From Lingula anatina (Eukaryota; Brachiopoda; Lingulata; Lingulida; Lingulidae), in assembly GCF_001039355.2 (NCBI RefSeq), contig NW_019775721.1, positions 1 through 23,172 of the forward strand: a stretch of 23,172 nt of DNA. The letters are read 5' to 3'. Below are positions 15,475 through 23,172 of this stretch, in pieces; the stretch's first letter is position 1, and each line of letters starts with the position of its first letter. The notes under the pieces were generated by a model. The model was not told where the DNA came from. It saw only the letters and a list, made by a program, of their open reading frames with translations, and did no database searches. The position numbers and the translations under genes were made by a program.

Positions 15475-18400
15475 ATGGTCTGGGAAAAGCGAGCTGTGGA
15501 TCTCCCAGCTCAGTCCACTGTTTTCAGTGAACAGTGCACAAAATCTTTGGTAGGACTACCTACCCTTTTCTGTGAAAGTTCAATTTACGCACTCACTGGT
15601 GGAAGTGCTGAAAAATACCGATTAGCTGGCTATTCAATGTTCAAGGCAGGCAAGGTAACATCAAAACATCCACACACTTTAGAAAACAATTTCATTAATT
15701 TTATGCTCATTTAGTAAGTGAATTCAAATATTTATATTATTGTCTAATCCCACTTTATAGATGACAAACATTATTATTATTGATATTTTTATTATTATTT
15801 TTTAAAGGTACAGAACCTTTTAGTCAAGGCTGCCGCTGAATTTTCCCTGCGTGCAATTGTAGGAGCCTGTCTCAGCAAAGACAGATATAAAGTAAAGGTG
15901 GACCTGTCATCCGATGGGCAAGTGGTTGCCTCATATTGCACATGTAAAGCTGGTGCAAAAGGTAAATGTAAACATGTTGTGGCTACCCTATTTTACTTGA
16001 ATGACTTAAAGCTTAGTTGTACCACGGAGGTCCCCAATGAGGTTGCTTGCACTGATAAACCAAGAGAGTGGGGTAAGGCTAGATCACAGACAAAGGTGTC
16101 CAATAAAGGGTACCTGAGAAGATCAGCATTGGTCATAATTGTGCTGGAAGTGTGTAGTGGTGTAAGACGTAAAGCTGAGTGGTCATTTTTAGCTGGAGGT
16201 GAACGGGAGAGAAGACATGGACTCGGAGGAAAAAGCAGTTTTTCAACATGGTAAGATGATATTTCTTCTTTACGCATTTTGGGCAGAGAATACTTGTAGA
16301 AATAATAGGCACTTGGTATGAAAATGTGACATGGAACTTGAAGGTGCAAAATCGTGGTTAATTTGCAGACAACTTGTTTTGAAACGATTTATAGCCTCCC
16401 GGGAATTCTTTTCCCTTTACGCTCTTTGTCGCGCTGGCGGTCGATGCAGCATGTATTTCAAAACAAGTTGTCTGCAAATTAACCATGATTTTGCACCTTC
16501 AAGTTCCGTGACACTTTTTCATATCATGTGTCTATTGTTTCTACAAGTATTCTCTGCCCCAAATGCATAAAGATGACATGTTATCTTACCGTGTTGTTAG
16601 AATAACTGCTTTTTTCTCCACCCCATGTCTTCATTCCCATTCACCTCCAGCTAAAAATGACCACTCAGCTTTATGTCTTACACCACTACACGTCACTTCC
16701 AGCACTATTCTGACCAATGCTGATCTTCTCCGGTGCCCTTTATTCCTTTTTGGGTTTGTAGTTTGTGAAGCATGTTCCTGGGAAGGAGCCCGGAAATGAA
16801 GAAATCCAGAAAAGGAGGAGCAATTATGATGTTTTGCCCCCATGTAGATGCACCCTGCAACCAAGAGTAGATGCTCTGGTCAACAACATGCCAGCAAACT
16901 CACACAGGAGATCACTGTTGCTTATGCTGTGGTGCAGTAATGTAAGTATAAAACATTACTTCCAGTTGTACTAAGCAAGTATTTAATGTTTTAACCATGT
17001 TTCTTTATAAACAGAATTTACTGTCAATGTGTAATGCATTATAACCAGCAATGATGTGCACAGTACTTTTTTTTTGTTCTATGTTCTAAATTAAATGTGA
17101 AAACCTGTTAAATTTAACTGTTTTCATACATCAACCAACATAATATTTTGTTTAATTGCAGAAACCACAAGAAAGTACCTGTAATGCCTTGCGAGTCCCA
17201 CCTGTCAAAACCGCCAAGTCACATGTGAGTACATAATTCTACACACTCTTTGGGCATATATAAATAAAATATTTTTTTACCTGTACTTTTACTGCCCTGT
17301 GTGCTGTATCAGCAATATCGAGCCATTTAGATTTAATTTTTTGCCATCCATTGCTTGTGACTTCTATATTTTTTACAACATGATCGCTGCTTTTGTCCTT
17401 AAAGTAGTTCCTAGCGGTTACAGTTTATGGGTGACATTTTCAACATTTTCTTGTGATAGGTTTTACAAGAAAGAAATGCTCAGCCAGAGGTGCCTGATAC
17501 CATGGACTTGGAAGGAGAAGAGTTTGGGGTGATTCGGGAGAAATATATTACATCAGTCACTATCAACCCTGATGAAATTGAGCAGATTGAGAAGGAGACA
17601 AGAGATGAAGCAAACAGCGAGAATTGGTTCAGTCAAAGAAAAGGTAAGATTCTAGTGGGCATTAACTATATGAGGTTTGCATTTTAGATTTAGGCTGTGT
17701 GCAACAAAGGTACTGTGATTGGTTTTGAAAGAGCAACATTTAGATTATGGTGTAATGAAAAAAATAGGAAAACACTAGTACGACACAATACACATCAACT
17801 CAAATGTATATGACATCATAGGTTTTTTATTGGTATTGTTTTTAGGAAGAATAACAGCTTCCAATGCAGGTCACATTGTTCGCATGAAGAATGACCCCCC
17901 CCCCCTCCCAGACAACTTGTTAAGGAAGATGCTGCAGTATGATGCACCAGTGTCTTGTCCTGCCATGAGACATGGAATTGAACATGAAGAAGTTGCCAAT
18001 AATTGCTACAGGTACATGTACACACATATTTTGAAGAGATTATTTAGTCATTACAAACACTAACTCGTGTTATAACAATAATAATAATAACAATTTTAAC
18101 TTGCACATTTATGTTTTGCATTTTACGGTAATCAGTAAGTTTTAACTTTACCTTGTACAAATATTGCTACACATGTCATGCCCAATGTAGAGGGGGCAAT
18201 TTAAGATTGCATACATGCCCATGGTAAGACAATTTGAACATAATCTGATTAAGTTGTACACGTACTGTATATTTGCACTGTTACCATATGAAGGATATAT
18301 TTTAACTGTAAGTTTTCAAAACTTTATGTAGGATGTTGAAAGAAGTCACAGGGTCTCCAGTCAGTGTGGACAAGGCAGGGTTGGTGATTCACCCACACCA

Positions 18401-18922
18401 CCATTTTCTGGGTGCTTCTGTAGATGGGATGGTGACTGACAACAGCTTCAACCCCCCACAAGGAGTATTGGAAGTCAAATGCCCCTTTTCCCCCCAAGAT
18501 CAGACCCTTCAGGGGCTAGTGGCTGCCCGGAAAGACTTTTGTCTTGTCCCCGGAGCAGAGGAAGTGCCATGCTATGCAGTGCATGAGGACGAGGCGGCTA
18601 TGGAAATTTCTCGGAAAACTTGCAAGCTTAAGCTTAATGAAAAACACATTTATTACTGTCAAGTCCAGATGCAGTTACCAACAGACAGTGGTGCGATTTT
18701 GTAGTCTTTTTAACATCAGGAAAGAGGGAAGGGTGCCTGTCTGCTGAGGTATTTTTCCAGAGAGTGCACTTCAATAGTGTCTTGTGGCAGACTACAATTT
18801 TACCCAAGATAACAAATTTCTACAGGAATGCTCTTGTTCCAGAGATTTTGAGTCAACAGGTGTTTAGAGGCAAGAGATTGTACATACATTCAAATCATTA
18901 TAAGTACAGGTCAAAGTGTTAG
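15475..18922 (+). CDS. SWIM zinc finger / YqaJ-like exonuclease gene of an ISL2EU-like transposon, seven exons
   Basis: Exons by splice signals and phase: 15475-15654, 15808-16095, 16762-16941, 17162-17224, 17460-17643, 17846-18011 and 18332-18922, about 550 residues. Exon 1 may start at ATG 15475 or at an acceptor nearby; an in-frame TAA lies at 15463-15465. Exon 2 carries the SWIM finger YCTCKAGAKGKCKHVVATL (C-x-C-x7-C-x-H). The YqaJ/lambda-exonuclease-type PD-(D/E)xK nuclease spans exons 5-7: WFSQRK-GRITAS, AMRHGIEHEEVA, FLGASVDGM (catalytic Asp), LEVKCPFS (E-x-K) and HIYYCQVQMQL. One base is missing near 18690, where the frame stops at 18702-18704; the next frame continues WCDFVVFL...FFQRVHFN to the TAG at 18920-18922. 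The exon-2 donor (AAG/GTGTCC) is weak but is the one that keeps phase. The role is presumably DNA end processing during transposition (inference). Confidence 0.8.
16102..16744. repeat. Foldback element: ~285-bp inverted arms in intron 2 of the YqaJ gene
   Basis: The left arm (16102-16384, starting AATAAAGGGTACCTGAGAAG) and the right arm (16456-16744, ending CTTCTCCGGTGCCCTTTATT) are inverted copies with a modest number of mismatches. Shared landmarks are GATCAGCATTGGTC, GCTGAGTGGTCATTTTTAGC and TTGCAGACAACTTGTTTTGA and their complements. The 71-bp spacer contains CCTCCCGGGAATTC. It fills almost the whole intron, from six bases after the donor to 17 bases before exon 3. No coding capacity; the ORFs here are mirror images of each other. 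Confidence 0.85.
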
Positions 18923-19604
18923 ACATTGAGAAATTATGAGCTGAAGTGTTACAACTTTGGTTGATTTGTTTTCTTTAATGGAAACCTTTATTTATTTATT
19001 TATTTATTTATTTTTTTTATTATTATTATTTTTTTGTTTAACATGTGGTAATATTCTCTGTATTGAAAGCATTTAATTTATAATGGCAATTTTTGGTACT
19101 GAGCATTTTGGTACTGAGCATTTTTAGTAAATGTATAACTGTGATGATATTTGAGAGATTTTATTATTCAACACATGTATTACTTATTATATACAAGTAC
19201 TTAGTTGGATGAGATATATTCTCCATTTTAGTATTCAACACATTGTATTACTTATTACATACATACATGTACATGGTTGGATGAGATTTATTATCCATTT
19301 GGTGTTTTTACCATATTTATGTGTAGTTAACACAATATGTGATGTGCCTTTTATTGTAGCTTGGTGCTGTATCATTAAGATTAAGCCTCCAAAGAAATTG
19401 TGATGGTGCTTCTTAAGTTAACATTCTAGAAAGTATTTCCTTCCAAACAAGTTTTGTTACTGTGATTAAAGTTATCTGTGATGGAACATTTTTACTTTCC
19501 AAATAAATTTAATAAGATACATGTATTCACATTCTTGTTTCTCCAGTTTCAGACATCCTTGTTTATCAGAACAGTCTGGACAGTTTTCAGTCTGCACATG
19601 ATAA
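18923..19604. repeat. Non-coding spacer with (TTTA)n and a ~70-bp direct repeat
   Basis: A (TTTA)n run lies at about 18987-19011. TTTTGGTACTGAGCA is repeated at about 19092 and 19107. A unit of about 70 bp (ATTCAACACAT...GTATTACTTATTA...TTGGATGAGAT) occurs at about 19167 and 19233. It lies between the two convergent transposon genes and probably holds their 3' UTRs. Confidence 0.6.
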
Positions 19605-20325
19605 TTTTTCCAGTCATTCAGATAATAATGGTTCTGTGCATAGGTTCACTAAATAACAACATATGACCTACATCTTGTTCAAATCACTAGCCACTGAGTT
19701 TGGAAAAACATAATTCAGTAAACGATAGTTTTTAATTCTCCTGATAACACGTTCCACATGAATTCTGCTCGAGCCTGGCAATTCTTCTTTATATCTTCCT
19801 CTTCCACAGGACTAAGTTGTCCCTGAGAACCAATAAATGGAGGGACATTCAATTTTACCTTCCTCTTCGAGATATTCATCAATTAGGAATCCTCGGTCTG
19901 CCATGACAGAATCCCCCTCATCCATCAGATCCACAAGTCAACTAAGTTCTGCCATTTCTTTGTCTGACATGCGCCCAGGAGCCAAATCTGATACATAACT
20001 GATAAGTCCATTTGGTGCTATTCCCACAAGTCCTTTGCCAGTATTTTGACTTTTGTAGGAAGACTACGTCTCTGACTGTGTAATGTATCCTGATGGCTTT
20101 TCAATGAAAAGTTCTGTACAGTCCAAAATGACCCTCGTAGATGGATACTCTTCTTTGAAGCACTGTGGCATAGTAGCTTCTACAATTTCCTTAGATGGCC
20201 AGATGGGCAACTGCCTGAAGCGAAAATGCATCAGCTCAAAATATGTCCAGCAAATCCTTGAAACTGTTGCTACACCTACTCCCAAATTATTCAGCTCATT
20301 ATGCATTAGAAGATTGTCTTGAGTT
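19605..20325 (-). pseudogene. ISL2EU-like DDE transposase (DDE_Tnp_4 type), frameshifted
   Basis: On the minus strand a helix-turn-helix-like GVGVATVSRICWTYFELMHF is followed by FRQLPIWPSKE, EATMPQCFKEEYPSTRVI and LDCTELF (first catalytic Asp, about 20115-20130). A stop at 20064-20066 follows. In other frames come LVDLMDEGDSVMADRGFLID (second Asp, about 19895-19925), NVPPFIGSQGQLSP, and RIHVERVIRRIKNYRLLNYV (third acidic residue, about 19725-19770), ending near TEPLLSE. Order and spacing match DDE_Tnp_4 transposases of the IS5/Harbinger/ISL2EU group. At least three frameshifts plus stops make this copy inactive. The N-terminal part beyond about 20325 is missing or on an undetected exon. It is convergent with the YqaJ gene. 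Confidence 0.8.
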
Positions 20326-21159
20326 ACAAAAGTTAGTTAATATATTCAATAATGAAGAGAAGAATATCCTTTTATATGTTTTTTTTATTATTTCATCCCA
20401 GTCAAATTACTAAATCCTGTGTTCAACTTTTAGCAAATTGTTTAGAATACCTCATTTATAAAAGAAAATTCTCCATGTGTAGGCAAAAAAAAATCAAGTT
20501 GTCGGGGTTAGCATATCAGCATGTGCATTTCAAAGAGAATATAGACGGTCTTTATTTTCTTCTTGCTGAAATTAATCTAAACACAAATAAACCACTACGA
20601 GTAACAATATGTATGAATGTAATAAGAAATTTGTAGGATTTCTTTAACGCCTAATTGTTTTTAAAATGTACAGACTTGACATTTAATATGGAATATTTCA
20701 GTTTCGGTAGTATGCTTTGGTAAAAATGCGTTCTTTTTTCAAAAAACTCCGATCTCGTATAAGATTTGTGAATGGAGACGTGTGTAGTCAGGTGTGTCGC
20801 TACCAATTAACTGACTGCCATGTCTGTTGCGCTGCTACATTATGTAATATGCAGTGATTTAATTGGGTATTGTTCCTTTGGGCTGGTCAAAGCTTGGCTT
20901 AGGCAAAGCTTGGTTATATCAAAAAAGTGTCCATATGTCGGCAAATACTGTATAGAGGAATTTGAAATTTTGCATGCAAGCGGTCAGTTGTGCAGTGCGT
21001 TAAATGAGCTAAGTAGTGCTATACAAATTTGTTAAACTGTGGCAGAATGGCGCAAAAAAGACAGACATCACCAGACAGATTATAGTGCCAAACGGAACTG
21101 TCCGCACAAATTGTAGAGTGATGCCCAGACTGATGTACCTACACAGAGGTCACACTTGA
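20326..21159. other. AT-rich sequence with no recognised gene
   Basis: Several short open frames but no recognisable motif. The right end of the ISL2EU-like element probably lies here, and the left end of the Tc1-like element may lie after about 21030. A short direct repeat CAAAGCTTGG occurs at about 20888 and 20904. Confidence 0.4.
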
Positions 21160-22000
21160 TGTATCGAAATCTTACCTCCAGGGTACAGGACCCACTGTCT
21201 TTCGGGATACGCTGCTGCAACTAAACTAAAACCAACAGGTCCGTTCAGAACGAGGGGTAAATTGCTACCAAAATGCGTTTTTCAAGGCCCTTAGTGACCA
21301 CCAAACTGGTTTTAGCAGGTTAGAATACCAGACGACCTCCGAGGTGCTCACTGTATGCAGCAAAACATCGTCGTCTGTTTCTCTAATGAATTGGGGGACC
21401 ATGACCGTTTCTGGGTAGAACACTGAAACCGCGTGGCTTTCTTCATTGAGGTCAGATTTCACCTGTACCGCCCAACTAGTCAAAACAGAGTTTACAGACA
21501 TCCAGAAGAGGCCTACGACGAAGCATGTGCCGCGTCTAAAGTGGCACGGGGCATTGACAGTGTCAGTTTTTGGAGTGGATACCACATTGGCGCCAAAACA
21601 CCAATGGTAGTCATTGACGAAAACCTGAACCAGATCAAATAAAGGAAAAATCTGGGAACCACTTAACTATCATTTGATAGGGGGCACCTTAGGAACAATT
21701 TTAGGTTGCATGGTGAGATTGCCGGTTCACACAGAGCACTTTTAATAGCAGATAACTTACAGAACCAAGGGAATGAGCAGCTACCCTGGTCATTAAAATC
21801 GCCACATTTGAACCGCATAGACAATATGTGGGTTAGCCATTACTCGCCGAATCAACGGCCTACATGTCCTACAAGAAAACTGGACCAAATTGGACAAGTT
21901 TTGACCGATACCTGGAATGTTCTTCCAGATTGAACTCTTAAAACCTATCCCAAGGAATGCCTTGCCGCTTGAGAGCGCTGGTAGCAGCCAGAAGATGTCA
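21160..22000 (+). pseudogene. Decayed Tc1-like transposase
   Basis: Fragments in changing frames line up with a Tc1/mariner DDE transposase: QQNIVVCFSNE (normally ...FSDE, first acidic region, about 21357-21390), then VRFHLYRPTSQNRVYRHPEE, YDEACAASKVA, FWSGYHIGAKTPMVVIDENL and NQIK before a TAA (21640-21642). A second block (from about 21690) reads NNFRLHGEIAGSHRALLIAD, LPWSLKSPHLNRIDNMW (normally SPDLNPIEN-x-W, where the last catalytic residue is lost) and DQIGQVLTDTWNVLPD. Remnants of the C-terminus (LRALVAARRCQA-like) lie near 21967-22002. The HTH N-terminus is hardly recognisable and no inverted terminal repeats were found. Confidence 0.75.
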
Positions 22001-22495
22001 GGCGTAAAAGCGACCGTTTCTGTGGATAGACACTGACATAAGAGATCCTTTGTGGAGCGTGTGACTCTTTTACAGGTGATAATTTGGAAAATATGGAGAT
22101 CCAAAATATCTCTTTTTATGGTCGTCGTATGCCATAGAATAAGGAATGTATTTATGTTTGCTTCACTGTCGAACTCAATCAATGAACTGATGTCACCATG
22201 ACAACAAAGAGATAATTTAAAGTTATTAAAACACGATTTTAATCCTTATTTTCATTTATCAGTCAGCAAAATAGGAAAAAACTAATGAAATTGATTTGGA
22301 AAAAAATATTCTATATTAAATGTCAAGTCTGTATATTTATTATTTGATTTCCTGTTGTAAATATAATATGAGATCAAAATAAACTGATAACCAAAAGACG
22401 CACTTAGATGAACGAATATTCTAACTTATTTGTCACCTGGGCCAACCGGTCGTAAGTTAGGCACAGCAGCTGCGCCGGTGTCAAGTACCAGAAGG
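22001..22495. other. No recognised feature
   Basis: AT-rich sequence after the Tc1-like remnant. I see no ORF of interest and no repeat shared with other parts of the window. Confidence 0.4.
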
Positions 22496-22511
22496 TCCCC
22501 CATGACAGAAA

Positions 22512-22582
22512 GTCCGGGACCCGTTATTTCAGAAACCAGGGGTCCTACGGACCCCTGGTTTCTGAAATAACGAGTCCCAGAC
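22512..22582. repeat. Near-perfect 34-bp-arm hairpin
   Basis: Bases 22522-22545 (CGTTATTTCAGAAACCAGGG plus GTCC) and 22549-22572 are perfect reverse complements around a 3-base TAC loop. With two mismatches the arms extend to 22512-22582. A smaller hairpin, CAGGGTCC-CCC-GGACCCTG, lies at 22612-22630, and further GGACC/GGTCC motifs follow to about 22715. Probably a palindromic MITE cluster. Confidence 0.85.
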
Positions 22583-22849
22583 TCTGTATCATGATAATTG
22601 AATATAATATACAGGGTCCCCCGGACCCTGCATTTAACCGGACCCTACGTTTCATGACAGCTATCACGAAACACAGAGTCCGCCCGTCATACAGAAGAAC
22701 TTGGTCTAAAAGCTAGGGTCCTACTGTAGAATAGTAGATATTTAGTAAAAGCGCTTTATATTGACAATCTGGGTATAATAGAATTATAAAAAAGCAAACC
22801 CTTGATGCAAGTAAATGTAATATAACAAAACGGCGGTGGTTTGCACAAC

Positions 22850-22975
22850 GACCTGGTGGTGTAGTGGACAGCGACACGGGAGATAAGCCTACTATGGTAT
22901 CCAACGACAGGGAAGTATGCAGAAATTAAACAATATGTTGGTTCGAGTCCCACATTAGAGTCACTCTTGTTTTTT
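22850..22975 (+). ncRNA. tRNA-derived SINE-like Pol III element
   Basis: An A-box TGGTGTAGTGG (22857-22867) and a perfect B-box GGTTCGAGTCC (22940-22950) are followed by a T6 terminator (22970-22975). A/B spacing (about 73 bases between boxes) is longer than in a plain tRNA. The would-be acceptor strands (GACCTGG and ATTAGAG) do not pair, and the T stem has one mismatch. This is not a functional tRNA gene and fits a tRNA-derived SINE head. Confidence 0.55.
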
Positions 22976-23172
22976 AAATCTATAGTTAAATATTTAACTT
23001 ACTGTCCATTTATAATGTGTCATTCCGCAATAATATGTGTTATACTCACTTTTGATTACATTCCATACCTTTTTTAATTGGACTTACTTAAAATATTTCA
23101 CACATATCCCATTGCATTGTGATGCTTTGGACTATATACACGCGTGACTTATTTGATTACCACTCGCACATG

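Larger units (their letters stand above)
15425..20325. mobile_element. ISL2EU-like DNA transposon (ends not determined)
   Basis: A SWIM/YqaJ nuclease gene (+) and an IS5-like DDE transposase (-) lie convergently within 5 kb. The ISL2EU superfamily in Repbase is described as carrying a transposase plus a YqaJ-type nuclease, so the pairing supports the assignment. Limits given are those of the recognised coding parts only. Terminal inverted repeats and the short target duplication were not located. Confidence 0.6.

Noticed and set aside
16102-16744. Pairs of ORFs on both strands (16563-16799 + / 15993-16349 - and similar)
   Set aside because: They mirror each other because of the inverted arms and lack any protein motif.
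20352-20636. 94-residue plus-strand ORF
   Set aside because: No motif, low complexity, AT-rich composition; indistinguishable from chance.
21265-21585. 106-residue minus-strand ORF
   Set aside because: It is the antisense of the Tc1-like transposase remnant.
22850-22975. A functional tRNA gene
   Set aside because: Acceptor strands do not pair and box spacing is too long without a sensible anticodon arm; SINE is more likely.

Overview
This is a eukaryotic, AT-rich genomic window, almost certainly from an invertebrate animal. Coding segments are split by GT-AG introns, microsatellites are common, and almost every recognisable protein belongs to a metazoan-type transposable element: Gypsy-like LTR, L2/CR1-like LINEs, Mutator-like, ISL2EU-like and Tc1-like DNA transposons, foldback/MITE families and a tRNA-derived SINE. 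I cannot name the species. A marine invertebrate (mollusc, cnidarian or lancelet type) is an inference from the repeat repertoire. No complete, clearly single-copy host gene was found. The only candidate host exon is an unrecognised 112-residue minus-strand segment at 13237-13575.

Layout. 1-650: end of an LTR retrotransposon (Pol tail, polypurine tract, 3' LTR). 650-4614: about five degenerate head-to-tail units of a roughly 0.45 kb repeat, each carrying a micro-exon-like TTTCAG/GAGATGAAG/GT motif. Several elements are inserted in this array: the LTR element, two foldback MITE clusters, a 5'-truncated LINE (2067-3276) and a scrap of Mutator-like transposase. 4615-9677: three head-to-tail copies of one DNA element. 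The best copy (5790-9046, 3.26 kb) carries a C2HC zinc-finger exon and an I-PpoI-like (His-Me finger) endonuclease ORF on +, converging on a Mutator-like transposase on -. 9195-12119: a 1.46 kb near-identical direct duplication whose junction is a single N, so it may be a haplotype artefact. It ends in a minisatellite with an exact 54-bp period. 12120-13960: AT-rich sequence with the orphan minus-strand exon. 13960-14830: 3' end of a second LINE. 15425-20325: an ISL2EU-like transposon with a seven-exon SWIM zinc finger + YqaJ exonuclease gene (+) converging on a frameshifted DDE transposase (-). A large foldback element sits in intron 2 of the nuclease gene. 21160-22000: decayed Tc1-like transposase. 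22496-22700: GC-rich hairpin repeats. 22850-22975: tRNA-derived SINE-like sequence.

How the genes work together. Two unrelated DNA transposons in this window each pair a transposase with a separate nuclease gene in convergent orientation. The ISL2EU/YqaJ pairing is, to my knowledge, established. The Mutator-like/His-Me endonuclease pairing is one I do not recognise, and it is the main candidate for something undescribed. All copies seen here look damaged (frameshifts, stops, internal deletions, missing key residues), so intact relatives elsewhere in the genome would be needed to show function.
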